NCBI GenBank assembly: GCA_023853785.1
Contig: JAJIRX010000290.1
Location: forward strand, 1-64,000
Source: Psilocybe azurescens
Lineage: Eukaryota; Basidiomycota; Agaricomycetes; Agaricales; Agrocybaceae
DNA length: 64,000 bases
Direction of reading: 5' to 3'
The position numbers and the translations under genes are program-made. The notes beneath the pieces were generated by a model. The model made no database searches, was not told the origin of the DNA, and saw only the letters and a list, made by a program, of their open reading frames with translations. The first letter of the stretch is position 1, and the number at the start of each line of letters is the position of its first letter. Positions 45,724 to 53,999 of this stretch are shown one piece after another.

Positions 45724-46690
45724 ATGGCGATAAGATGCTAAAATGACAGTCGTTTGGGTATTTGAACATACGATCACATGGTTCTAAATGGCCGGACGGT
45801 GGATGGCACCTTGCAAAATCTAAGTAGATGGCACCCGACGCGAGTACTTACAGTAAATTATTATAATTGACATCGGATGCTATTCAGAGGCGTGTGTATG
45901 AGAGAAACCTAAGATCCGTGATTTTGAGCAGTACATAGATACACATTTAATGAATGAAACGAACAGTGCCATGACATGGTCGTCGCGAAAAACTGCACAC
46001 CATGTCAGCTTTATGCGCCAGTTTTATGCAAATCAAACATACCGGTTAGTCAACAGCAATGCGATACCAGGTAGGGTCTTTCGTAAAACCATCCTTGGCC
46101 ATGAGGTTCTTTATCACCTCTAATTCATTGTCCGGAAAAGGAAATCCCTGTGAGGGCGTGTGCACTTGCGGAGAGACAATACAAGTCCTCGCCTGCCGTT
46201 GACCCAGCATGCCGAAATCTGTATGTTTGCCAACTTCCAGCCAAATGCATCGCCCTGTATTGCCGCCTGTAGCTCGAGGTGGTCAAATATTTCGTCATAC
46301 CGGTCAGAATGTTCGTGTTCGGGACTCTCATCCCGCTCTGATGCTGGTGGCAGTACTTTTGTAATAGCCGCAAGAAGCTCATCTGCAGGAAGCAGGAATC
46401 CGAAAACCCATGGTGGATATCGCGTATCGGTACGACCCTTGCGAATAATCAGCCGAGCTGGCGAACGGGCTCTTCGGGATGCTACTAGTAGAGTCTTCCA
46501 GGATTAGTGTTTACTTATGATGTTCCGAGTATGATACTCACACATTTTGCGGTTGTCAAACGTATAATGTAAGTGGATGGATACAACTTTAGCTTTGCGC
46601 AAGTCCTGGGACCTGAATTGAGGCTTTGAAGTTTAAATACCTCAACATACGGTCACATGACGTAGAAAGAGAACAATGGAGAACGGACGG
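45724..46690. repeat. segmental duplication, block X copy 1 (matches 49548-50487)
   Basis: From GATAAGATGC(T/C)AAA(A/G)TGACAGTCG onward the DNA runs nearly base for base parallel to 49548-50487. It includes the upstream motif, the 3' flank and whole small gene A (the other block carries gene E). Differences are scattered substitutions and short indels. Duplication of the entire transcription unit with both flanks is evident. Confidence 0.85.
46046..46545 (-). pseudogene. small array family, member A (1-base deletion)
   Basis: Start exon ATG-T at 46545-46542, donor GTGAGT, acceptor near 46484, then the usual exon 2: S-S-R-R-A-R-S-P-A-R-L-I-I-R, R-Y-P-P-W-V-F-G-F, D-H-L-E-L-Q-A-A-I-Q. Near 46137 one T of a run is missing compared with member E, so the frame ends prematurely after D-F-L-F. 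The C-terminal sequence (F-T-K-D-P-T-W-Y-R) persists out of frame up to a TAA at 46046. Closest relative is member E, within the duplicated block. Confidence 0.8.
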
Positions 46691-47480
46691 CGTAGAATTA
46701 CAAGTACAATCAGGTTGAGTCACATAATTGGTAGAGACGGTATAAGGCAAATAGGAAGGTCATAATTTCGTGAAATACGGAGATACAAATACACTAAATA
46801 AAACGAGAGGCGATGGGGTGTAGTTGCGGCGAAAATCTGCATATAAAATAAGCGCTATGGACTAAAATGGATAGAGATAAAAATGAAACTTACTAATCAC
46901 TGAACAGCGACGCGGTACCAGGCGGGTTCTTTCGTGAAACCTGCCTCAGCCATGATTTTCTTCATCACATCCAGTTTGTCGTCTTCGGGAAGGAAGCCCC
47001 TCCAAGGGCGTGTGCACTTAAGAAGGCTCAGGACAGTACGCTGCTTGCCATCTACGTAGCATGGAGCAGCGTTTATGGTTGCCCACTGCCAGCCAAAGGC
47101 ATCACACTGCAGTGCTACCTGCATCTCGACATGATGAAGGACATCGCTGTACTGTAAGAGTTGGGAGTCAAGATACCCGTCTCCCTCTAAAACAGATGGT
47201 GTAGATGATAATTTGGGAACAGCCGCTATAACTTCATCTATAGAAAGATAGAATCCAAAAACCCATGGTGGGTATCGGGTTTGTTCGCGCCTGCGGAGGA
47301 TCAGCCGTGCTGGTGAACGACGCCTGCGGGAAGCTAATATGTTCAAAATCAGCATTTCCATAATCTTTTCCAATTATTTGAGTCTTACACATGTTGCAGA
47401 TTTTAAAACGGATGGTATGAGTGGAAGGCAAGCATGGCTTTGGGGAGCCCTGTTAAATATCTCAACATTTGGTCACATGA
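46667..47480. repeat. segmental duplication, block Y copy 1 (matches 51625-52418)
   Basis: Parallel to 51625-52418 including the sequence AGAGGCGATGGGGTGTAGTT, the small gene (B here, H there) and its upstream motif. Identity is high throughout. Together with block X this shows the array grew by duplication of whole units. Confidence 0.85.
46897..47392 (-). CDS. small array family, member B (VQ type), intact
   Basis: 146 residues. Coding exon 1 is only ATG-T (47392-47389); a 55-nt GT-AG intron (GTAAGA...ATTAG) ends at 47334; exon 2 is 47333-46897. The protein starts M-S-S-R-R-R-R-S-P-A-R-L-I-L-R-R, then R-Y-P-P-W-V-F-G-F, then H-H-V-E-M-Q-V-A-L-Q-C-D-A-F-G-W, P-C-Y-V-D-G-K, K-C-T-R-P, and ends F-T-K-E-P-A-W-Y-R-V-A-V-Q. 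No signal peptide or membrane segment. A donor-like GTAAGT follows the stop by 5 nt, suggesting a 3' UTR intron. The shared motif lies 71 bp upstream. I do not recognise the family; the basic N-terminus might bind nucleic acid, but that is a guess. Confidence 0.75.
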
Positions 47481-47619
47481 CCTTAGATAACCGGACTCTG
47501 GCGACGAGCACTACCTACATCGTGCGGGAAGGAAGATTTACCATTATTGCCCAGCAATCATCAACTAACTCAAGCCCGCTCCTCCAAGAAGTGTCGAAAA
47601 CACGGTCGAAACTCACCAT

Positions 47620-47991
47620 ATGAACATTCTTGATCATCTGGGGTTAGCACAGGATGACCTTCTCGAATATTGCGTGGCATGTTTTGAATGTCATCGAGAC
47701 GCCGACTCTGTGATTGCCATTGCCGGCGCTGGGCCATACTGGAGCTGGTGTTGCGTACGCCGTAAAGACGTTCCCGAGTGGGATTGAGCGTCTAATTGTC
47801 TAAAGGACAATTCGAACGCATCAGTGAGCAAGGTTTACACCAAATGGAATTCGCTTTTCGCCAAGAATGGTTATACAACTCTGGGAACCAAGACATCGGA
47901 TGAACGACTCAACCAAATCAACAAAGATTACCTCTACCCAATGCTTACCGATGGCCACACTCCTGTAGCACCCAATTTCACCTGGCACTAG
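47620..47991 (+). pseudogene. second duplicated unknown module, copy 1 (one nonsense codon)
   Basis: From an ATG at 47620 the frame reads L-L-E-Y-C-V-A-C-F-E-C-H-R-D-A-D-S-V-I and P-Y-W-S-W-C-C-V-R-R-K-D-V-P-E-W-D, then TGA at 47785. The same frame continues open to a TAG at 47989 with N-C-L-K-D-N-S-N-A-S-V, L-G-T-K-T-S-D-E-R-L and D-G-H-T-P-V-A-P-N-F-T-W-H. The related copy at 53442-53998 has TGG where this one has TGA, so a single G-to-A change breaks it. Unknown family; possibly the C-terminal half of a longer gene. Confidence 0.55.
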
Positions 47992-48379
47992 TAGTCGTCT
48001 CTGGTCGCGTACTCTTACATCATACAAATGTATGTCAGCATTTACGCCTCTCGTCTGATCAATTTTACTATTACTATCAACATTACACATAAATCATGCC
48101 CTCGCCGCATCAGATCTTATATACGCTAAGCTTATGTACACTGCAATACAAAATCACAGAATTAGACCAACTTCAATGCAGCTGGACTATCATGCGCACA
48201 TAATTTACTGACATATATAAAGTGTTATTAAGAGAATGATGCAAAGCGACAATGATGAAGAAGTCATTTGGCTGTTTCAGAAGTATAAGAACGTATCGAT
48301 ATCGTTGGGTACCGAACTCCCCCATCCGAGTCATTTCTCCCTTCTTTTCCACCACTTTCACCGGAAGAAGTGTCCCCAC

Positions 48380-48593
48380 GCTTCATTCTCTCAAGTACAC
48401 GGTTACACGTATCTCACTTGCAACATACGGATATGTCATCTCCAGATTGATTGAATCCGAGAATTCATGGTGGATATCGCATATATTCACGCCCACGGCA
48501 GATAATAAGCCGAGTGACTGAGGTCTGCGGGAAGCTAATATCTTGAAAATTAGATTTCCCGTAAACTTTTTCATGTATTGGAATCTTACACAA
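48380..48593 (-). pseudogene. small array family, member C (start lost, truncated)
   Basis: At the place of the ATG-T exon this copy has TTGT (48593-48590) followed by a normal GTAAGA donor and a TATTAG acceptor. Exon 2 starts C-T-T-C-C-C-G-C-A-G as in other members, but a frameshift and a TGA after the Y-P-P segment end similarity near 48450, and the rest of the gene is absent. The upstream motif is present 89 bp away in mutated form. Confidence 0.75.
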
Positions 48594-48945
48594 GCTATGG
48601 TCTCTAACTTAAGAGTTTGACGAGTGGAAGATTGGAAGTGCACAAGATGGATGCCGGCACTGGCTGGGCTTTGCCGAATTTAAATATACGGTCACACAGC
48701 CGGATAGTCGATGGTACTTACAGAATCTACGTAAGTAGAGGGCATTCAACGCGAGTGCTTACTATAGACCGTGATAATCGGGCTGGCAGTCAGATGCTAT
48801 GCAGAGGCATGTATGAAGGAAATAAGCATTCAAGCAGTACAGAGACACAAATTTAATGATTACAACAAGCGGAACTACTCGGACACATGTAGTTGTCACA
48901 AAATATCATATCAGCATTAACTAAATGAAAGTCAAAACATACTGA

Positions 48946-49443
48946 TCAGTCAACGGCAACACGATACCAGACTAGTTCTTTTGTGAAACTGTCCTTGACT
49001 ATGAGGTTCTTTAACACTTCCAGTCCCTGGTCCGGATGAAGGAAGTCCTTGTGCTGGAGCGTGCACTTACGGAGACCCAATACAAGTCTCCGCTCGCCGT
49101 CAAACCAGCATGACAAGATGTTTATGTTCATCGACTTCCAGCTGGATGTATCACTCTGTATTGCCGTCTGTGGTTCGAGGTGATCGAAGACTTCTCCGTA
49201 CCGGTCAGGACTTTCAGCCTGCTGGGGAATTTCTCCCGCTCTGACTCAGGTGGAGCGGGGAGTACTTTGAGATACCAGCAGTAAGCTCATCCATAGGTAG
49301 AAGGAATCCGAAAATCTATGATAGATATCGTGTGTGTAGGTGCACGGATGATAATCAGCCCAGCTGGTGACCGAGTTCTGCGGGAAGCTAGGTGTTCAAA
49401 TCAGCATTCCCGTAAAAATTTCAAATAATTGAGTCCTACACAT
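48946..49443 (-). pseudogene. small array family, member D (frameshifted)
   Basis: ATG-T at 49443-49440 with a mutated donor (GTAGGA), exon 2 from about 49388. N-terminal S-S-R-R-T-R-S-P-A-G-L-I is followed by a frame change and a stop where others have P-P-W-V. The C-terminal part is conserved (open 49131-48946): C-W-F-D-G-E-R-R-L-V-L-G-L-R-K-C-T and F-T-K-E-L-V-W-Y-R-V-A-V-D. VD-type member. Confidence 0.8.
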
Positions 49444-49547
49444 GCCAGGTCTCTGAGAATTTAATGAGTGGAAGTAGTGAAGATGTACAAGAAGTATGAA
49501 TTTGAAGTCATTTTAACATACGGTCACCTGATTCTCAATGGATGCAT

Positions 49548-50487
49548 CAGATATGGCGATAAGATGCCAAAGTGACAGTCGTTTGGGTATTTGAACATAC
49601 GGTCACATGCACCTTGCAAAATTTAAGTAGATGGCACCCGACGCGAGTACTTACAGTAAATTATTATAATTGGCATCGGATACTATTCAGAGGCGTGTGT
49701 ATGGCAGAAACCCAAGATCCGTGATTTTGAGCAGTATAGAGATACACATTTAATGAATTAAACGAACAGTGCCATGACATGGTCGTCGCGAAAAGCTGCA
49801 CACCATGTCAGCTTTATATGCCAGTTTTATGCAAATCAAACATACCGATTAGTCAACAGCAATGCGATACCAGGTAGGGTCTTTCGTGAAACCGTCCTTG
49901 GCCATGAGGTTCTTTAACACTTCCAATTCATTGTCCGGAAAAAGGAAATCTCTGTGAGGGCGTGTGCACTTGCGGAGAGACAATACAAGTCCTCGCCTGC
50001 CGTTGACCCAGCATGCCGAAATCTGTATGTTTGCCAACTTCCAGCCAAATGCATCGCCCTGTATTGCCGCCTGTAGCTCGAGGTGGTCAAATATTTCGTC
50101 ATACCGGTCAGAATGTTCGTGTTCGGGACTCTCATCCCGCTCTGGTGCTGGTGGCAATACATTTGTAATAGCCGCAAGAAGTTCATCTGCAGGAAGCAGG
50201 AATCCGAAAACCCATGGTGGATATCGCGTATCGGTATGACCCTTGCGAACAATCAGCCGAGCTGGCGAACGGGCTCTTCGGGAGGCTAGAGTCTTCCAGG
50301 ATTAGTATTTACTTATGATGTTCCGAGTATGATACTCACACATTTTGCGGTTATCAAACGTAGAATGTGAGTGGATGGATACAAGTTTAGCTTTGCGCAA
50401 GTCCTGAAGCTGTAACACTGAAGCTTTGAGGTTTGAATAGATCAACATACGGTCACATGACAAAGAAGACAATGGAGAACGGACTTA
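49548..50487. repeat. segmental duplication, block X copy 2
   Basis: Counterpart of 45724-46690. It lacks a short piece near the motif at 49593 (the other copy has an extra GGTTCTAAATGGCCGGACGG there) and otherwise aligns along its whole length, carrying intact member E. Confidence 0.85.
49849..50343 (-). CDS. small array family, member E (VD type), intact
   Basis: 146 residues: exon 1 ATG-T (50343-50340), 54-nt intron (GTGAGT...CTCTAG), exon 2 50285-49849. M-S-S-R-R-A-R-S-P-A-R-L-I-V-R-K, R-Y-P-P-W-V-F-G-F-L-L-P-A-D-E-L, an acidic/His-rich linker (E-R-D-E-S-P-E-H-E-H), H-L-E-L-Q-A-A-I-Q-G-D-A-F-G-W, C-W-V-N-G-R-R, K-C-T-R-P-H-R-D-F, and the end F-T-K-D-P-T-W-Y-R-I-A-V-D. The motif lies 100 bp upstream. 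A GTATGTTTG donor follows the stop by about 5 nt. Nearly identical to broken member A. Function unknown. Confidence 0.75.
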
Positions 50488-50550
50488 TAAACTTGTGCAC
50501 TTCCATCTACTTCTATTGACTTCCATTCATCGGTTCCCAGAAGCCACAAC

Positions 50551-51045
50551 ATGTGTAAGACTCAACCACCTAGAGGTTTTCAAAAACGCTGATTTTTCAA
50601 ATTACTAGCTTCCCGCAGACGTCGTTCACCAGCTCGACTGATTCTCCGCAGGCGCGAACACACCCGATATCCACCATAGGTTTTTGGATTCCATCTTTCT
50701 GTAGATGAGGTTATTGCCGCTGTTCGAAAAATATCATCTACACCATCTGTTTTAGAGGGAGAAGAGAGTCTTGACACACAACTCTTGCAGTACAACGATG
50801 TCCTTTATCATGTCGAGATGCAGGTAGCAGTGCAGTGCGATGCCTTTGGCTGGCAGTGGGCAACCATAGACGCAGCGCCATGCTACGTAGATGGCAAGCA
50901 GGGCACTGTCCTGAGTCTTCTTAAGTGCACGCGCCCTTCCAAAGACTTCCTTCCTGAAGATGACAAACTGGATGTGATGAAGAAAATCGTGGCCGAGGCA
51001 GGCTTCACGAAAGAACCAGCCTGGTATCGCGTTGCTGTTCAGTGA
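50551..51045 (+). pseudogene. small array family, member F (inverted, one nonsense codon)
   Basis: The only plus-strand member. ATG-T at 50551-50554, intron 50555-50608 (GTAAGA...TACTAG), exon 2 from 50609. The conserved R-Y-P-P-W-V reads R-Y-P-P-stop (TAG at 50677-50679, a TGG to TAG change). The rest is open to the TGA at 51043-51045, with the VQ-type ending. It lacks the upstream motif in its own orientation; the nearest motif (50443) faces member E. An inversion of one unit without its promoter explains this. Confidence 0.8.
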
Positions 51046-51157
51046 TTGGTAAGTTTTATTTCTGACATCCTTCATTTTAGTTTATAGCGCTGATCTGATA
51101 AACAGGTTCTCGTTGCAACTACACCCCATCTCCCTTGTTTTATTCAGTATATTTGTA

Positions 51158-51246
51158 CACTCCCCCCACCAAAGTGACCGCCACCTCACCCTGTCATTTG
51201 GCACGGGAAAGACTGATGTTACGGTGGTCACTTTGGATGGAGGGAG
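51158..51246. mobile_element. Stowaway-like MITE
   Basis: An 89-bp element with inverted ends: CTCCCCCCACCAAAGTGACC on the left, and on the right the complement of CTCCCTCCATCCAAAGTGAC. TA dinucleotides lie at 51156-51157 and 51247-51248. The CTCCCTCC-type terminus with TA target is typical of Stowaway/Tc1-mariner MITEs; the left end has two extra bases (CA) between TA and the repeat. It sits at the breakpoint between inverted member F and truncated member G. Confidence 0.65.
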
Positions 51247-51339
51247 TATCCCGTCGGATTTGTATCTCTGTACTGCACGAAATTATGGCCATTCTATTTA
51301 CCCTGTACCGTATCTCCCAATGATTCATTGACGACTCGA

Positions 51340-51516
51340 CCTGATTGCAAGAAGTTCATATGCGGGGACAAGGAACTCGAAAACGCATGGATATCGGGTG
51401 TAGGTATGATGACCTGCACGAATAATCAGCCGAGCTGGCGAATAAGTTCTTCGAGATGCTAGAGTCTTCCAGGATTAGTATTTCCCCATGACGTTCCGAG
51501 TGTGAGACTTGCACAT
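51340..51516 (-). pseudogene. small array family, member G (N-terminal fragment)
   Basis: ATG-T at 51516-51513 followed by a GCAAGT donor, an acceptor TCTAG, and S-S-R-R-T-Y-S-P-A-R-L-I-I-R. The conserved Y-P-P-W-V-F-G-F is degraded to R-Y-P-C-V-F-E-F. Similarity ends near 51345, about 95 bp from the Stowaway-like MITE. The motif is present 96 bp upstream as a variant. Clearly a remnant. Confidence 0.7.
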
Positions 51517-51624
51517 ATTGCGGTTTTTGAAATAGTTGATATGAGTGGATGAACAGCTTCGCCTAGCTTTGCGTAACTCCTGAAGCTTGAAGCTTTGAAG
51601 TTTAAATATCTACAAATACGGCCA

Positions 51625-52418
51625 CATGACATAGAAAGAGGACAGTGGGGAACGGACAGCGTAGAACTACAAGTACAACCAGGTTGAGTCATGAAATGGT
51701 AAAGGCAAATAGGACGGTCATAATTTCGTGATATACAGAGATACAAATATACTGAATAAAATGAGAGGCGATGGGGTGTAGTTGCGGCGAGAATCTGCAT
51801 ATAAAATAAGCGCTATGGACTAAAATAGATTGACGTAAAAATGAAACTTACTATTCACTGAGCAGCGACACGGTACCAGGCGGGTTCATTCGTGAAGCCT
51901 GCCTCGGCCATGATTTTCTTCATCACATCCAGTTTGTCGTCTTCAGGAAGGAAGTCTTTGCAAGGGCGTGTGCACTTGAAAAGACTCAGAACAGTACGTT
52001 GCCCGCCATTTACATAGCATGGCTCAGCGTCTATGGTTGCCCACTTCCAGCCAAAGGCATCGCACTGCAATGCCATCTGCATCTCGACATGGTGAAAGAC
52101 ATCGTGATACTGCAAGAATCGAGAGTGAAGATGCCCTTCTCCCTCTAAAACAGATGGTGTAGATGATAATTTTGGAATGGCTGCAATAATCTCGTCTATG
52201 GAAAGATAGAATCCAAAAACCCATGGTGGATATCTGGTTTGTTCACGCCTGCGGAGGATCAGCCGAGCCGGTGAACGACGTCTGCGGGAAGCTATTATGT
52301 TCAGAAATTAGCATTCCCATGAAACTTTCCGAGTATTTGAGTCTTACACATGCTGTTGAGTGGAAGTGCACAAGATGTTGCGGAATTCGAAGTCGCATTT
52401 CAACGTACGGTCACATGA
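51625..52418. repeat. segmental duplication, block Y copy 2
   Basis: Counterpart of 46667-47480, carrying intact member H. It lacks about 20 bp near 51700 (GTAGAGACGGTATAAG-like) and otherwise aligns throughout. Confidence 0.85.
51855..52351 (-). CDS. small array family, member H (VQ type), intact
   Basis: 146 residues: exon 1 ATG-T (52351-52348), 56-nt intron (GTAAGA...AATAG), exon 2 52291-51855. Sequence as member B with changes (D-E-I-I-A-A-I-P-K, H-H-V-E-M-Q-M-A-L-Q, P-C-Y-V-N-G-G, and end F-T-N-E-P-A-W-Y-R-V-A-A-Q). No stop or frame change. Motif 50 bp upstream. GTAAGT 5 nt after the stop suggests the same 3' UTR intron as in B. Function unknown. Confidence 0.75.
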
Positions 52419-52840
52419 TTCTCAATGGCTGATGGCACCTTACAAAATGTCTGATACAAATTTATTAAGCGCATGGTGCTTGACATCGGGCTGCAGTACG
52501 CTCAATAGGCTAAATAGAAACAAAGACCACCATAATTCATCCATTTTTACAGCTTACAATGATCGAAGGGAGCCTTCGAGAAAACCCTTCCACACACGGT
52601 CACATTATTGGCAATAACTAGATGGCACAGGATGGCACCGATGTGAATAACTTACAATGGATTAAGATAATCAAATGCTAATTTGAAGCGTGTAAGACAG
52701 AGATGATATATTCGCAATTTCGAGCAGTACAGAAATACAAATTTAATGAATGAAACGAGCAGTGCCATGACATGGTCGTTGCAAAAAACTGCACACCATG
52801 TCAGCTTTATGCACCAGCGAAATAAAATCAAACATACCGA

Positions 52841-53346
52841 TCAGTCAACAGCAACGCGGTGCCAGGTAGGGTCTTTCGTGAAACCGTCCTTGGCCATGAG
52901 GCCCTTTAACACTTCCAGTTCATTATCCGGAAGAAGGAAATCCCTGTGCGGGCGTGTGCACTTGCGAAGACCGAGCACAAGTCTTTGCTTGCCATCAACC
53001 CAGCATGGCAAAATTCCTACGTTCATCGACTTCCAGCCAAAGGCATCACTCTGCAGCGCTGCCTGTAGTTCGAGGTCGTCGAAGACTTCGCTATACCGGT
53101 CAAAACTTTTCTGCTGAGGACTCTTTTGATCGTCCCGCTCTGATGCAGATGGCGTAGGTAGCTTTAATTTAGCAGCAATGAGTTCATCTGGGAGTAGAAG
53201 GAATCCGTAAACCCAAGGTGGGTATCGTGTTTGTGTATGCCCACGGCGTATAATCAGCCGAGCTGGAGAACGAGTTCTTCGAGATGCTACAATCTTCAGA
53301 TATGAGCAATTCTGTCTAATTTTGTGAGAATATGATACGTACACAT
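52841..53346 (-). CDS. small array family, member I (VD type), intact
   Basis: 149 residues: exon 1 ATG-T (53346-53343), 56-nt intron (GTACGT...TGTAG), exon 2 53286-52841. M-S-S-R-R-T-R-S-P-A-R-L-I-I-R-R-G, R-Y-P-P-W-V-Y-G-F, a linker with S-E-R-D-D-Q-K-S-P-Q-Q, D-L-E-L-Q-A-A-L-Q-S-D-A-F-G-W, P-C-W-V-D-G-K, K-C-T-R-P-H-R-D-F, and end F-T-K-D-P-T-W-H-R-V-A-V-D. An unspliced ORF from 53383 also exists here, but the ATG-T model is shared by all members and is preferred. Motif 75 bp upstream. Confidence 0.75.
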
Positions 53347-53441
53347 GTGTGGTTTTTTGAACGGCCGATGAGCGGAAGAACATAAGAGAAGTGGCTTTGC
53401 AGAAATCGCTTTAAGTATCCCAACATATGGTCACATGATTG

Positions 53442-53998
53442 TCGATTACTACCTGACTGGCGAAGCCCCTGGAATGTACGAATGTGTAGAAAAGGCCTCT
53501 ATTTGCCTCAATGGCGAAGTTAAGCAACATTGTTCTGTAGTTGCTCTATCCATTGGATCAAGGCCTAAAGACACCCGGGCTTCCCTAAAAATGATGCGTG
53601 GCATAAGAGGTATGCAAAAACATGCTCGTATTTTACTATTGTTCTGTTTTTATGTTAAATACCTCTCCCTCCTGCAGTTATAGCTTCTGGAATACTGCAT
53701 GGCATATTTTGAATGTCATCGAAATGCCAATTCTGTCATTGTCATTGCCAGCGTTGGCCCATTCTGGCAATGGTGTCGCATACGTCGCAAAGACATCCCC
53801 CAGTGGGATTGGGTGTCACATTGTCTAAAGATAACCTCGGTTGCATCTGTTGCAAAGTTTAAAAAAATGGCGGACACTTTTTGATAAGAATGGATCTTAT
53901 GCAACCCTCGGAACGCAGACATCGGATCAACAAACGGTACCTTCACCCAATGATCACCGATGGACACACTCCCGCAGCACTCAACTTCTCTTGGTAGA
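53442..53998 (+). pseudogene. second duplicated unknown module, copy 2 (longer, broken)
   Basis: A first exon-like part at 53442-53612 (C-V-E-K-A-S-I-C-L-N-G-E-V-K, then S-I-G-S-R-P-K-D-T-R-A-S-L-K) is followed by a GTATGC donor and a CTGCAG acceptor near 53678. The second part is related to 47620-47991: A-Y-F-E-C-H-R-N-A-N-S-V-I, G-P-F-W-Q-W-C-R-I-R-R-K-D-I-P-Q-W-D-W. After M-A-D-T-F a TGA and further frame changes follow, with L-G-T-Q-T-S-D still visible near 53911. An in-frame TAG also occurs right after the acceptor. Unknown family. Confidence 0.45.
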
Positions 53999-53999
53999 A

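Larger units (their letters stand above)
45764..53438 (-). promoter_or_regulatory. recurrent 18-bp upstream motif TCATGTGACCGTATGTTG (11 copies)
   Basis: In gene (minus) orientation TCATGTGACCGTATGTTG or a near match occurs at 45764, 46643, 47463, 48682, 49514, 49593, 50443, 51612, 52401, 52592 (weak) and 53421 (left coordinates). All have the same orientation. Eight lie 50-100 bp upstream of the ATG of eight minus-strand members of the small gene family (A-E, G, H, I). The core TCATGTGA resembles an E-box-like half-palindrome. At several copies a TATTTAAA-like sequence follows between motif and gene (for example 46630-46637). Probably a shared promoter element; some of its conservation comes from common descent of the array. 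Confidence 0.65.

Noticed and set aside
46160..46507. Plus-strand ORFs antisense to the small array genes (46160-46507, 49964-50239, 52954-53157)
   Set aside because: They are shadows of the conserved minus-strand coding exon; the minus frame has the start exon, splice sites and consistent length.
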